Shown here: positions 24,693-34,138 of the stretch, piece after piece | Numbering within the stretch: position 1 is the stretch's first letter | How the letters are laid out: each line of letters begins with the position of its first letter | Assembly: GCF_000282495.1 (NCBI RefSeq) | Contig: NZ_AKJE01000111.1 | Span: 62,001 to 126,000 of the forward strand | Length of the DNA: 64,000 bases | Origin: Pseudomonas sp. GM79 | GTDB taxonomy: Bacteria; Pseudomonadota; Gammaproteobacteria; Pseudomonadales; Pseudomonadaceae | Direction: 5' to 3' | Program-made: the position numbers and the translations under genes | The notes under the pieces: model-generated | What the model saw: only the letters and a program-made list of their open reading frames with translations | What the model was told of the DNA's origin: nothing | Databases searched by the model: none

Positions 24693-24768
24693 TGGTGGGT
24701 GATGACGGGATCGAACCGCCGACATTCTGCTTGTAAGGCAGACGCTCTCCCAGCTGAGCTAATCACCC
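24693..24768 (-). tRNA. tRNA-Val (anticodon TAC)
   Basis: A 76-base cloverleaf with encoded CCA. The acceptor stem is GGGTGAT/ATCACCC and the anticodon loop CTTACAA reads TAC. It is the first tRNA of a two-tRNA unit. Confidence 0.97.
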
Positions 24769-24878
24769 GTTTGCATCTCCGAGGCCGCGAAATTTACGCA
24801 GGTACCGAAGCTAAGTCAATACCCTGCTTGAAGTTTTTCTGAAAAAGACAAAATTGTGTCTTAGACAGTCAGACCGCT

Positions 24879-24971
24879 TTCGCGAGCAAGCCCGCTCCCA
24901 CACTGGATCTGCGGTGGACCACAGGTTTGTGATCGACATAAATTCAGTGTGGGAGCGGGCTTGCTCGCGAA
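24879..24971. repeat. REP doublet (CGCGAGCAAG family), copy 1
   Basis: Two inverted arms, TTCGCGAGCAAGCCCGCTCC at the left and its reverse complement at the right, separated by about 43 bases. This paired arrangement is typical of REPINs in fluorescent pseudomonads. It lies between tRNA-Val and the SDR stop. Confidence 0.92.
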
Positions 24972-25015
24972 GACGACGGCACATTCAACATCAATGCAGA
25001 CCACATCTATCGGTG

Positions 25016-25792
25016 TTACTCGCTGTAAATCATCTTCTTGGTCATGCCACCATCGACCACGAACTCCTGGCCCGTGACGAACCCGGCGTTCCTGGACAGC
25101 AACCACGCCACCATCGCCGCCACGTCCTCGACCGTCCCTACCCTGCCCGCAGGATGCTGCGCATGATCGGCGTCGGTCAGCGGTTCGGCACGCCGTGCCG
25201 CAGGGTCTCGCGCGTCGATCCAGCCTGGGCTGACCGCATTGACGCGAATCTCCGGCCCCAAGCTGATGGCCAAGGCGTGAGTCAGGGCCAACAGGCCGCC
25301 CTTGCTCGCCGCATAAGCCTCTGTGTCAGGTTCTGACTGCCCGGCACGGGTCGAGGCCAGATTGACGATCGCGCCGCTGTGAGCACGCAGGTACGGCGCA
25401 CAATGCTTGGCCAACAGCATCGGCCCGCTGAGGTTCACCGCCAGCACCCGGTTCCAGTAGGCCAGATCGAGGCTTTCCAGGGTGATGTTGTGCGGGTCGG
25501 CCACCGCGGCATTGCACACCAGCGCATCCAGACGCCCGAATTGCCCGAGCACCTCGGCCACACCCAGTGCTACCTGCGCTTCGTTCGCGACGTCCATGGC
25601 GATGAACCAGGCGTTTTCGCCAAGCACCTTCGCCACTTTCGAACCGCGCTCACGATCCAGATCGGTCAGCACCACCTGCCAGCCTTCGCTGATCAGCCAG
25701 GCCGCAATCCCCAGACCGATGCCGCGCGCAGCACCGGTGACCAGCGCGACGCGGCCATGGGTGCCCGTGGCCGACGTCGACAACTCGATCAC
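25016..25792 (-). CDS. Short-chain dehydrogenase/reductase
   Basis: A 258-residue classical SDR. The cofactor motif TGAARGIGLG is near residue 20, CNAAVA near 93, the active-site Ser in NLASTRAG and YAASK (Tyr/Lys) near 164. Asp in LTDLDRE after strand 2 suggests NAD rather than NADP. It starts at GTG and overlaps the metZ stop by four bases, so it is translated with metZ. The substrate is unknown; the link to methionine synthesis may be only transcriptional. Confidence 0.88.
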   Translation of the reverse strand: MIELSTSATGTHGRVALVTGAARGIGLGIAAWLISEGWQVVLTDLDRERGSKVAKVLGENAWFIAMDVANEAQVALGVAEVLGQFGRLDALVCNAAVADPHNITLESLDLAYWNRVLAVNLSGPMLLAKHCAPYLRAHSGAIVNLASTRAGQSEPDTEAYAASKGGLLALTHALAISLGPEIRVNAVSPGWIDARDPAARRAEPLTDADHAQHPAGRVGTVEDVAAMVAWLLSRNAGFVTGQEFVVDGGMTKKMIYSE

Positions 25793-27000
25793 AAGGCAGC
25801 CAACCCGCGCGCCAGATCGGCCTGCAGGTCTGCCACGTCTTCCAGACCGACCGCAATGCGGATCAGACTGTCACGGATCCCCGCCGCTTCACGCTCTTGC
25901 GGCGCGAGACGGCCGTGAGAGGTGGTGCTCGGGTGAGTGATAGTGGTTTTGCTGTCGCCCAGGTTGGCGGTGATGGAGATCAGGCGCGTCGCATCGATAA
26001 AGCGCCAGGCGCCCTCTTTGCCACCCTTGACCTCGAAACTCACGACCGCACCGAAACCCTTCTGCTGACGCTGGGCCAGCTCATGCTGCGGATGGCTCTT
26101 GAGGCCCGCGTAATGGACCTTCTCGATACCGTCCTGCTGCTCCAGCCACTCGGCCAGTTGCTGGGCATTGGCGCAGTGCGCCTTCATGCGCAGACTCAGC
26201 GTTTCCAGCCCCTTGAGGAAGATCCAGGCGTTGAACGGGCTCAGGGTCGGCCCGGCAGTACGCAGGAAACCGACGACTTCTTTCATCTGCTCGCTACGAC
26301 CGGCCACAACGCCGCCCATGCAACGGCCCTGGCCGTCGATGAACTTGGTCGCCGAGTGCACAACGATGTCCGCACCCAGCTTCAGCGGCTGTTGCAACGC
26401 AGGCGTGCAGAAGCAGTTGTCGACTACCAGCATCGTGCCCTTGGCGTGAGCAATTTCCGACAGCGCCTTGATATCCACCAGTTCGGCCAACGGATTGGAC
26501 GGCGACTCGACGAACAGCAATTTGGTATTGGACTTGATTGCCGCATCCCAGCCGGACAAGTCCGCCAAGGGCACGTAATCGACTTCGATGCCAAAGCGCT
26601 TGAAGTATTTTTCGAACAGGCTGATGGTCGAGCCGAATACGCTGCGCGAGACCAGAACATGGTCGCCGGCACTGCACAGGCTCATCACCACCGCCATGAT
26701 CGCGGCCATGCCAGTGGCAGTAGCCACGGCTTGCTCGGCGCTTTCCAGCGCGGCAATGCGCTCTTCGAACGCGCGCACGGTCGGATTGGTGTAGCGCGAG
26801 TAAACGTTACCCGGCACTTCGCCAGCAAAGCGCGCAGCCGCGTCGGCGGCGGTACGGAATACGTAGCTGGAAGTGAAGAACATCGGATCACTGTGTTCGC
26901 CTTCCGGCGTGCGGTGCTGACCGGCGCGTACGGCCAGGGTATCGAACGCTACGCCTTCGAGGTCGCTGTCCAGCCGACCGGCATCCCAATCCTGACTCAT
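25789..27000 (-). CDS. metZ: O-succinylhomoserine sulfhydrylase
   Basis: A 403-residue PLP enzyme of the Cys/Met metabolism family that makes homocysteine directly from O-succinylhomoserine and sulfide. The PLP lysine is in HSATKFIDGQG, the phosphate-binding TGMAAI lies near residue 95 and YSRYTNPTV near 68. Pseudomonads use MetZ for direct sulfhydrylation. It follows purF by about 78 bases, with a terminator-like palindrome between them, so it may have its own promoter. The SDR overlaps its end. Confidence 0.96.
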   Translation of the reverse strand: MSQDWDAGRLDSDLEGVAFDTLAVRAGQHRTPEGEHSDPMFFTSSYVFRTAADAAARFAGEVPGNVYSRYTNPTVRAFEERIAALESAEQAVATATGMAAIMAVVMSLCSAGDHVLVSRSVFGSTISLFEKYFKRFGIEVDYVPLADLSGWDAAIKSNTKLLFVESPSNPLAELVDIKALSEIAHAKGTMLVVDNCFCTPALQQPLKLGADIVVHSATKFIDGQGRCMGGVVAGRSEQMKEVVGFLRTAGPTLSPFNAWIFLKGLETLSLRMKAHCANAQQLAEWLEQQDGIEKVHYAGLKSHPQHELAQRQQKGFGAVVSFEVKGGKEGAWRFIDATRLISITANLGDSKTTITHPSTTSHGRLAPQEREAAGIRDSLIRIAVGLEDVADLQADLARGLAAL

Positions 27001-27052
27001 GCTGTCACTCCTTGCCCTGCTCTTGATTTAGAGAGTCTTTAGTAGATACAAA

Positions 27053-27072
27053 ACCGGCCCCTAGGGGCCGGT
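27053..27072 (-). terminator. Terminator after purF
   Basis: A perfect palindrome ACCGGCCCCTAGGGGCCGGT directly after the purF stop, followed on the minus strand by TTTTG. Its perfect symmetry means the loop must open several pairs. Confidence 0.7.
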
Positions 27073-27078
27073 AGTTAC

Positions 27079-28584
27079 TCAGTTGTTGTACAGATCGATG
27101 ATCGCACTGACTGCCTGGGTCTTGACCTTGGAGGCATCGTTGCGCGCCTGCTCGATCTTGTTCAGGTAAGCCTCGTCGACGTCGCCGGTGACGTACTGGC
27201 CATCGAACACCGCGCAATCGAACTTCTCGATCTTGATCTTGCCGCCACCGACCGCTTCGATCAAGTCAGGCAGGTCCTGATAGATCAACCAGTCAGCGCC
27301 GATCAGGTCGGCCACGTCCTGGGTCGAACGGTTGTGGGCGATCAGCTCGTGAGCGCTAGGCATGTCGATGCCGTAGACGTTCGGGTAACGCACGGCCGGT
27401 GCCGCGGAGCAGAAATAGACGTTTTTGGCGCCGGCTTCGCGGGCCATCTGGATGATCTGCTTGCAGGTGGTGCCGCGAACGATGGAGTCGTCCACCAGCA
27501 TCACGTTCTTGCCGCGGAATTCCAGTTCGATGGCGTTGAGTTTCTGGCGTACGGATTTTTTCCGTGCAGCCTGCCCCGGCATGATGAAGGTCCGGCCGAT
27601 GTAGCGGTTCTTCACGAAACCTTCGCGGAACTTGACGCCCAAGTGGTTCGCCAGCTCCAGGGCCGCGGTGCGGCTGGTATCCGGAATCGGGATAACCACG
27701 TCGATGTCGTGGTCCGGACGCTCGCGCAGGATCTTCTCGGCAAGCTTCTCGCCCATGCGCAGGCGGGCCTTGTAGACCGAGACGCCGTCGATGATCGAGT
27801 CCGGACGCGCCAGGTAGACGTGCTCGAAAATGCACGGAGTCAGCGACGGGTTGGTCGCGCACTGACGGGTGTGCAGCTTGCCGTCTTCAGTGATGTAGAC
27901 CGCTTCGCCCGGTGCCAGGTCGCGAATCAGGGTGAAACCGAGTACGTCCAGCGAAACGCTTTCGGAGGCGATCATGTACTCGACGCCTTCGTCGGTGTGA
28001 CGCTGACCGAAAACGATCGGGCGGATGCCGTGTGGATCGCGGAAACCGACGATGCCGTAACCGGTCACCATCGCCACGACCGCGTAACCACCGACGCAAC
28101 GGTTGTGCACGTCGGTGACGGCAGCGAACACGTCTTCTTCGGTCGGCTGCAACTTGCCGCGCTGGGCCAGTTCGTGTGCGAACACGTTGAGCAGCACTTC
28201 CGAATCGGAATTGGTGTTGACGTGGCGCAGGTCAGATTCGTAAATCTCCTTGGCCAGTTGCTCAACGTTGGTCAGGTTACCGTTATGCGCCAGGGTAATG
28301 CCGTAAGGCGAGTTGACGTAAAACGGTTGGGCCTCGGCCGAAGTCGAGCTGCCCGCGGTCGGGTAACGCACATGGCCAATGCCCATGTGGCCGACCAGGC
28401 GCTGCATGTGACGTTGATGGAACACGTCACGCACCAGCCCATTGTCCTTGCGCAGGAATAACCGGCCATCATGGCTGGTCACGATACCGGCAGCGTCCTG
28501 GCCGCGGTGCTGGAGGACGGTTAGCGCGTCATACAGCGCCTGATTGACGTTCGACTTACCGACGATACCGACGATGCCACACAT
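27079..28584 (-). CDS. purF: Amidophosphoribosyltransferase
   Basis: PurF makes phosphoribosylamine from PRPP and glutamine, the first committed purine step. The ATG at 28584 is chosen so that Cys2, the N-terminal nucleophile, follows the initiator (MCGIVGIVGKSNV). The glutaminase domain occupies about residues 1-235 and the PRTase part holds the PRPP loop VMLVDDSIVRGTT near residue 365. At 501 residues it is the usual length. It lies 41 bases downstream of cvpA, the usual Pseudomonas order. Confidence 0.98.
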   Translation of the reverse strand: MCGIVGIVGKSNVNQALYDALTVLQHRGQDAAGIVTSHDGRLFLRKDNGLVRDVFHQRHMQRLVGHMGIGHVRYPTAGSSTSAEAQPFYVNSPYGITLAHNGNLTNVEQLAKEIYESDLRHVNTNSDSEVLLNVFAHELAQRGKLQPTEEDVFAAVTDVHNRCVGGYAVVAMVTGYGIVGFRDPHGIRPIVFGQRHTDEGVEYMIASESVSLDVLGFTLIRDLAPGEAVYITEDGKLHTRQCATNPSLTPCIFEHVYLARPDSIIDGVSVYKARLRMGEKLAEKILRERPDHDIDVVIPIPDTSRTAALELANHLGVKFREGFVKNRYIGRTFIMPGQAARKKSVRQKLNAIELEFRGKNVMLVDDSIVRGTTCKQIIQMAREAGAKNVYFCSAAPAVRYPNVYGIDMPSAHELIAHNRSTQDVADLIGADWLIYQDLPDLIEAVGGGKIKIEKFDCAVFDGQYVTGDVDEAYLNKIEQARNDASKVKTQAVSAIIDLYNN

Positions 28585-28625
28585 GCGACGCAACCCCTAC
28601 TTAATGGATCTGAACTGAACACAAC

Positions 28626-29186
28626 TCACTGAGGCGTTTTGGCCGTCGGCAAGAGGTGCTCCTTGAACGGTATATCAGCGGGTACGCTGATTCCGCTGGC
28701 AAGCCACTGACTGCTCCACCCAAGAATCAGGTTTTTGGACCAGTCTGCGACCAATAGAAATTTTGGCACGAGCTGTGATTGTTGCCACCACCCGTCCTGC
28801 TGTACCGGCCCCAGGCTCAACAGCCCGACCGCCACGACCACCAGCAACACGCCACGCGCGGCGCCGAAGGCCATGCCGAGGAATCGATCGGTCCCGGATA
28901 GCCCGGTGACGCGAACCAACTCGCCGATAAGATAATTGATCATTGCGCCTACGATTAAAGTGGCGACAAACATGATGGCACAGCCCGTGATCACACGAGC
29001 CGATGGCGTTTCGATGTATCCGCCGAGGTACTCGGACAATGAACCACCGAACATCCAGGCAACGGCTCCTGCGATGATCCAGGTCAGCAGCGAGAGTGCT
29101 TCTTTGACGAAGCCGCGGCTAAGACTGATCAAAGCGGAGATGGCGACGATTGCAACGATCGCCCAGTCAACCCAGGTAAATGGCAC
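28626..29186 (-). CDS. cvpA: CvpA family inner-membrane protein
   Basis: A 186-residue membrane protein with four hydrophobic segments in its first 125 residues and a soluble C-terminal tail. The start MPFTWVDWAIVAIV and the GFVKEALSLL loop are family features. In E. coli CvpA is linked to colicin V export and to envelope tolerance of bile or deoxycholate. It directly precedes purF, as in most gammaproteobacteria, so it is probably co-transcribed. Confidence 0.95.
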   Translation of the reverse strand: MPFTWVDWAIVAIVAISALISLSRGFVKEALSLLTWIIAGAVAWMFGGSLSEYLGGYIETPSARVITGCAIMFVATLIVGAMINYLIGELVRVTGLSGTDRFLGMAFGAARGVLLVVVAVGLLSLGPVQQDGWWQQSQLVPKFLLVADWSKNLILGWSSQWLASGISVPADIPFKEHLLPTAKTPQ

Positions 29187-29284
29187 AGTGCAGCCTACAG
29201 ACAGATAAGGCGGCGCATTTTAGCAGAGCCCATGGCTGTCGGTAAGCTGAGATTATCAGTGCTTTTCAAATCAGGGCGATAGTT

Positions 29285-29956
29285 TTAACCGCGCTCAGGC
29301 TGAAAACGCACCACAAAACCCTTGAGGTTCTGCTGGCGGCTCAACAAGTCACGCAGACGATCGGCTTCCGCGCGCTCGATCAGCGGCCCGACGAACACCC
29401 GATTCTTGCCATCGGCGGAGCGGATATAGGCGTTATAGCCTTGGCTGCGCAGGGTTTTCTGCAGGCTTTCAGCGCTCTCGCGGCTCGACAGACTGGCCAG
29501 TTGAACCGACCAACTGACTGACAGGCCATTGGCATCGACGCGGCTTGGGGTGGTAGCCGGCTTGGTCGGTGCAGCAGCGATTGGCTGGGCAGGTGCCGGT
29601 ACAGGCTTGGCGACTGGCGCCGGAGGTGGCGTGACCGGTTTGGCAGCCGGTGGCGCCGGGGCCACGGGAGCACTTGGCGCACTTGGCGCAATCGGTGTCG
29701 ACGGCGCTTGCTGCGCGGCAATTTCGTCATCGCTTGGCACAGGCTCCTGCGGCAACGCCTGCGGTTCAGGCACCACCACCGGTTCGACCTGCACTTGCGG
29801 CACAGCCGGCGCTTGCGGTGCAGCCGGTGCGTCAACCCTCACCTGGCGCTGTTCGTCCTGACGGGAAAACAGCATTGGCAGGAAAATCACCGCCAGCGCC
29901 ACCAGCACCAGGGCACCGACCATGCGCTGCTTGTACGCCTTATCCAGCAAAGCCAT
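29285..29956 (-). CDS. SPOR-domain membrane protein (DedD type)
   Basis: A 223-residue protein with a short cytoplasmic start, one membrane helix (residues 12-31, VGALVLVALAVIFLPMLF), a Pro/Ala/Val-rich linker of about 110 residues and a C-terminal SPOR domain (VSWSVQLASLSSRESAESLQ to GFVVRF) that binds septal peptidoglycan. The start ATG has GGAGGAAG ahead and overlaps folC by 17 bases. Layout and position between folC and cvpA match E. coli DedD, a cell-division protein. Confidence 0.92.
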   Translation of the reverse strand: MALLDKAYKQRMVGALVLVALAVIFLPMLFSRQDEQRQVRVDAPAAPQAPAVPQVQVEPVVVPEPQALPQEPVPSDDEIAAQQAPSTPIAPSAPSAPVAPAPPAAKPVTPPPAPVAKPVPAPAQPIAAAPTKPATTPSRVDANGLSVSWSVQLASLSSRESAESLQKTLRSQGYNAYIRSADGKNRVFVGPLIERAEADRLRDLLSRQQNLKGFVVRFQPERG

Positions 29957-31247
29957 TTGCCGCTTCCTCCGTGGAGTGCCGGGCCAGCCATTCAAGGGCC
30001 TCGGCGACACAATAAAATGATCCGAACAACAGAATTTCGTCGTCGCTCGTCGCCTGCGCGCACTGCCCTTCCAGGGCTGCGGCCACGCTGTCATAAGACG
30101 TTACCGAGGCGCCAAGGTTCTGCAACGCCGCGTGCAACTGCTCAACGGGTCGCGCCCGCGGCGAATCCAGCGGGGCGACAGCCCAATGCTGGACACTAGC
30201 ATTCAATTCACCGACAACACCATCCAGATCCTTGTCCGCCAACAACCCGAACACCGCCAGACGCTTGCCGGCCGGTGGTCGACTGGCCAGACGACGGGCC
30301 AGGTATTCTGCCGCATGGGGGTTGTGCCCCACGTCCAGCAACACATTAAGACGCTTGCCCTGCCAGTCGAACTGACGGCGATCGAGACGACCGACCACGC
30401 GTGTCGCTGTCAGGGCTTCGATAATCTGTGCATCCACCCAAGGCAAACCGAGCAACAGGTAAGCCTGCAACGCCAGGGCGGCGTTCTCCATCGGCAGATC
30501 GAGCAATGGCAGGTCATGCAACTCGACTGCACGCCCTTGAGCATCAAGGCCGCGCCATTGCCAGTTATGATCGGTGATACCCAGGTCGAAATCGCGCCCA
30601 CACAGGAAAAACGGGCAATTGAGCTCGCGCGCTTTATCCAGCAAAGGCTGAGGGGGATTCAGATCGCCACAGAGCGCAGGCGCGCCCTGGCGGAAAATGC
30701 CGGCTTTTTCGTAAGCCACTGACTCTCGGGTATCACCCAGATAGTCCGCATGATCGACACCGATACTGGTGACCAGCGCCATGTCTGCGTCGACTACGTT
30801 GACCGTATCCAGACGCCCGCCCAGCCCCACTTCCAGCACCACCGCATCAAGCTCTGCCTGTTGAAACAGCCAGAACGCCGCCAGGGTGCCCATCTCGAAG
30901 TACGTCAGGGAAGTGTCGCCACGACCGGCCTCGACCGCAGCGAAGGCTTCGCACAGCTGGGCGTCAGTGGCTTCGACGCCATTGACCTGCACCCGCTCGT
31001 TGTAACGCAGCAGGTGCGGAGAATTGTAGACACCCACGTTCAGGCCCTGCGCCCGCAGCAACGAAGCCACGAACGCGCAGGTAGAACCCTTGCCGTTGGT
31101 GCCAGTAACCGTGATCACCCGAGGCGCCGGCTTGCCCAGTCCCATGCGGGACGCTACCTGCTGCGAACGCTCCAGCCCCATGTCGATGGCCGAAGGATGC
31201 AACTGTTCAAGGTAGGCGAGCCACTCGCCAAGGGTGCGTTGGGTCAT
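29940..31247 (-). CDS. folC: Folylpolyglutamate/dihydrofolate synthase
   Basis: FolC adds glutamate to dihydropteroate and polyglutamylates folates. This 435-residue Mur-ligase-fold enzyme has the ATP loop TGTNGKGST near residue 48, EVGLGGRLDTVN near 140 and DVGHNPHAAEYLA near 305. It overlaps accD by four bases (ATGA) and the SPOR gene by 17, indicating a tight operon accD-folC-SPOR(-cvpA-purF). Confidence 0.97.
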   Translation of the reverse strand: MTQRTLGEWLAYLEQLHPSAIDMGLERSQQVASRMGLGKPAPRVITVTGTNGKGSTCAFVASLLRAQGLNVGVYNSPHLLRYNERVQVNGVEATDAQLCEAFAAVEAGRGDTSLTYFEMGTLAAFWLFQQAELDAVVLEVGLGGRLDTVNVVDADMALVTSIGVDHADYLGDTRESVAYEKAGIFRQGAPALCGDLNPPQPLLDKARELNCPFFLCGRDFDLGITDHNWQWRGLDAQGRAVELHDLPLLDLPMENAALALQAYLLLGLPWVDAQIIEALTATRVVGRLDRRQFDWQGKRLNVLLDVGHNPHAAEYLARRLASRPPAGKRLAVFGLLADKDLDGVVGELNASVQHWAVAPLDSPRARPVEQLHAALQNLGASVTSYDSVAAALEGQCAQATSDDEILLFGSFYCVAEALEWLARHSTEEAANGFAG

Positions 31248-32164
31248 ATGTTGGCAGGCACCGGCGGAACCACGATCGGCTCGATCGGCGCGGCGACGAA
31301 TTTTGGCGTCGGCAGGCCCATCATTTGTGCCAGCAGGTTGCCCAGACGCGGACGCAGCTCCTGACGGTGAATGATCATGTCGATCGCGCCGTGTTCCAGC
31401 AGGAACTCACTGCGCTGGAAGCCTTCCGGCAGTTTTTCGCGAACGGTTTGTTCGATAACGCGCGGGCCGGCGAAACCGATCAGGGCTTTCGGCTCACCGA
31501 CAATTACGTCGCCGAGCATCGCCAGACTGGCGGAAACACCGCCGTAGACCGGATCGGTCAGTACCGAGATGAACGGAATGCCTTCTTCACGCAGACGCGC
31601 CAGCACCGCGGAGGTCTTGGCCATTTGCATCAGGGAAATCAGCGCTTCCTGCATCCGCGCACCGCCGGAAGCGGAGAAGCAGATCATCGGACAACGGTTT
31701 TCCAGGGCGTAGTTGGCGGCGCGCACGAAGCGCTCACCGACGATGGCGCCCATCGAGCCACCCATGAAGGAGAATTCGAAGGCCGATACCACGACCGGCA
31801 TGCCCAGCAAGGTGCCGCTCATGGAGATCAGTGCGTCTTTTTCGCCGGTCTGCTTTTGTGCAGCGGTGAGGCGATCCTTGTACTTCTTGCCGTCGCGGAA
31901 TTTCAGACGGTCAACCGGCTCCAGGTCCGCGCCCAGTTCGGCACGGCCGTCAGCGTCGAGGAAGATGTCGATGCGCGCGCGAGCGCCGATACGCATGTGG
32001 TGGTTGCACTTGGGGCAAACATCCAGGGTCTTTTCCAGCTCCGGACGATACAGCACCGCCTCGCAAGACGGGCATTTGTGCCACAGACCTTCAGGCACCG
32101 AGCTCTTCTTGACCTCGGAACGCATGATCGAAGGGATCAGTTTGTCTACTAACCAGTTGCTCAT
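31244..32164 (-). CDS. accD: Acetyl-CoA carboxylase carboxyltransferase beta subunit
   Basis: AccD forms, with AccA, the transferase that makes malonyl-CoA for fatty acid synthesis. The 306 residues begin with the four-cysteine zinc finger CPSC-x15-CPKC (residues about 31-53), followed by the crotonase-like core with SGGARMQEALISLMQMAKT and GGVSASLAMLGD. The ATG at 32164 is used; the open frame upstream is unrelated. trpF lies 183 bases upstream. Confidence 0.98.
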   Translation of the reverse strand: MSNWLVDKLIPSIMRSEVKKSSVPEGLWHKCPSCEAVLYRPELEKTLDVCPKCNHHMRIGARARIDIFLDADGRAELGADLEPVDRLKFRDGKKYKDRLTAAQKQTGEKDALISMSGTLLGMPVVVSAFEFSFMGGSMGAIVGERFVRAANYALENRCPMICFSASGGARMQEALISLMQMAKTSAVLARLREEGIPFISVLTDPVYGGVSASLAMLGDVIVGEPKALIGFAGPRVIEQTVREKLPEGFQRSEFLLEHGAIDMIIHRQELRPRLGNLLAQMMGLPTPKFVAAPIEPIVVPPVPANI

Positions 32165-32347
32165 GCTTTCTTTCTCCAGTACCGGCGGCTCGAACGCTCT
32201 GGTTCGCAGCCCCGCGTATGCCCTTGAGCTAAATTCATATGTGTGGCGATGATCGATGGCGTGCCGGGTCAGCGAGATGCGACCTGCGTACACCCCCAAA
32301 TATCCTCAGCCATGCCTGTGGACGGCGGCAGTGTGCCAGCCGTCACA

Positions 32348-32968
32348 TCAAGCCCCAACAACCGCTTTGATGAATGCCTGAATCTTTGCGTGATCCTTGA
32401 TGCCCTTGCTCGCCTCTACTCCACCGCTGACGTCCACCGCGTATGGCCGAACCCGGGCAATCGCCTCGGCGACGTTGTCTGGTGTCAAGCCGCCCGCCAG
32501 GATGATCGGCTTGCTCAGGCCTTGCGGTATCAGTGACCAGTCGAACGCTTCACCGGTTCCCCCGGGAACGCCTTCGACGTACGTGTCGAGCAGGATCCCG
32601 CTGGCACTGGCATAGGCATCGCAAGCCGCTGCGATGTCATCACCGGCCTTGACCCGCAACGCCTTGATATACGGCCGGTGCCAGCCCTCGCAGTCGGCCG
32701 CGGTTTCGTCGCCATGGAACTGCAACAGATCCAGCGGTACGGCATCGAGGATTTCCCCCAACTCGCAGCGACTGGCATTGACGAACAAGCCCACGGTGGT
32801 CACGAACGGCGGCAAGGCCTTGATGATCGCCCTCGCCTGCTGGACAGTTACGGCCCGTGGGCTTTTGGCGTAGAACACAAAACCGATGGCATCGGCCCCG
32901 GCCTCGACCGCCGCCAACGCATCTTCTATGCGGGTAATCCCACAAATTTTGCTGCGAATGGCTGACAT
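32348..32968 (-). CDS. trpF: Phosphoribosylanthranilate isomerase
   Basis: TrpF catalyses the Amadori rearrangement of the third tryptophan step. This 206-residue TIM barrel has the catalytic Cys in KICGITR at the N-terminus, the general-acid Asp in LLDTYVEG near residue 127, and phosphate-binding LAGGLTPDNV and DVSGGVE. It is a stand-alone gene, apart from the other trp genes, as is normal in pseudomonads. truA lies 63 bases upstream. Confidence 0.98.
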   Translation of the reverse strand: MSAIRSKICGITRIEDALAAVEAGADAIGFVFYAKSPRAVTVQQARAIIKALPPFVTTVGLFVNASRCELGEILDAVPLDLLQFHGDETAADCEGWHRPYIKALRVKAGDDIAAACDAYASASGILLDTYVEGVPGGTGEAFDWSLIPQGLSKPIILAGGLTPDNVAEAIARVRPYAVDVSGGVEASKGIKDHAKIQAFIKAVVGA

Positions 32969-33031
32969 GTCGATAGAACCTCAGGACAAATCCGGGAAAG
33001 TCCCGGATGGTAACAAAAGCGTTCGAGGGCG

Positions 33032-33856
33032 TCAGCCGTCAAGTTCCGAGAAACCGGTGAGGAAGTGTGGGCCGATGTAACGCTCGGGGAGTTCGAACTC
33101 GTCGCGGTACTCGACCTGTACCAGGTACAGGCCAAACGGATGGGCCGTCACCCCGCCGGAACGACGGATACGACTTTCCAGGACTTCTTTCATCCACTCC
33201 ACGGGACGCTCGCCGGCACCGATGGTCATCAGCACACCGGCGATGTTGCGCACCATGTGGTGCAGGAACGCACTGGCGCGAATATCCAGCACGATCATTT
33301 TGCCGTGGCGCGTCACACGTAAATGATGCAGCTCCTTGATCGGCGACTTGGCCTGACACTGACCGGCGCGGAATGCACTGAAGTCGTGGGTGCCGACCAG
33401 ATACTGAGCGGCTTCGGACATGCGCTCGACGTCCAGCGGGCGGTGGTTCCAGGTAATTTCATCATTCAGGTGCGCCGGACGGATCTGATCGTTGTAGATC
33501 ACGTAGCGATAGCGCCTGGCGATCGCCTTGAACCGCGCATGGAAATGCGCCGGCATGACCTTCGCCCAACTGACGCTGACGTCGTGGGGCAAGTTGATAT
33601 TGGCGCCCATCACCCAGGCCTTCATCGAACGCTCGACCTGGGTATCGAAATGCACTACCTGACCGCAGGCATGCACACCGGCGTCAGTGCGCCCGGCGCA
33701 GAGCAGCGACACCGGCGAGTCGGCGACTTTGGACAAGGCCTTTTCAAGGGTTTCCTGCACCGTGAGCACACCGGAGGCCTGGCGCTGCCAGCCGCGATAG
33801 CGCGAACCTTTGTATTCAACGCCCAACGCGATCCGGAAAAAGCCGTCGGCCGCCAT
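33032..33856 (-). CDS. truA: tRNA pseudouridine38-40 synthase
   Basis: TruA isomerises uridines 38-40 in the anticodon arm of many tRNAs. The catalytic Asp is in CAGRTDAGVHA. The ATG at 33856 gives 274 residues, beginning like the E. coli enzyme just before GVEYKGSRYRGWQRQ. A TTG at 33886 would add ten residues; neither has a good ribosome site, so the start is unsure. It lies between fimV and trpF, with a REP doublet upstream. Confidence 0.96.
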   Translation of the reverse strand: MAADGFFRIALGVEYKGSRYRGWQRQASGVLTVQETLEKALSKVADSPVSLLCAGRTDAGVHACGQVVHFDTQVERSMKAWVMGANINLPHDVSVSWAKVMPAHFHARFKAIARRYRYVIYNDQIRPAHLNDEITWNHRPLDVERMSEAAQYLVGTHDFSAFRAGQCQAKSPIKELHHLRVTRHGKMIVLDIRASAFLHHMVRNIAGVLMTIGAGERPVEWMKEVLESRIRRSGGVTAHPFGLYLVQVEYRDEFELPERYIGPHFLTGFSELDG

Positions 33857-33979
33857 TTCGGCGGCCGGATTATCTATATTTGCCAAGGGGTGACAGCCTG
33901 CTGATCTGCGCAAAGGCATGCATTATAAGGCTGTCGGGCGGGGACGCCAGAGGGATCTCCATGGACTGTTCCGGCCTCA

Positions 33980-34050
33980 TCGCGGGCAAGCCCGCTCCCA
34001 CAGGTTTTGCGGGCGCCAAAGATCCTTGTGGGAGCGGGCTTGCCCGCGAT
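33980..34050. repeat. REP doublet, copy 2 (CGCGGGCAAG variant)
   Basis: Inverted arms CGCGGGCAAGCCCGCTCC and its complement, about 25 bases apart, between the fimV terminator and truA. The arms have GGGC in place of GAGC, with the change mirrored in both, so the hairpin is kept. Confidence 0.92.
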
Positions 34051-34090
34051 AGCAATCTCGTAGACGCCATCGCATCCGCGCCAAAACACA

Positions 34091-34116
34091 AACGGCAGCC
34101 TCGATGGGCTGCCGTT
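34091..34116 (-). terminator. Terminator of fimV
   Basis: Stem AACGGCAGCC/GGCTGCCGTT with a 6-base loop, 23 bases after the fimV stop; T-rich on the minus strand. Confidence 0.8.
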
Positions 34117-34138
34117 TTGTTTATGCCTTACCGATGAC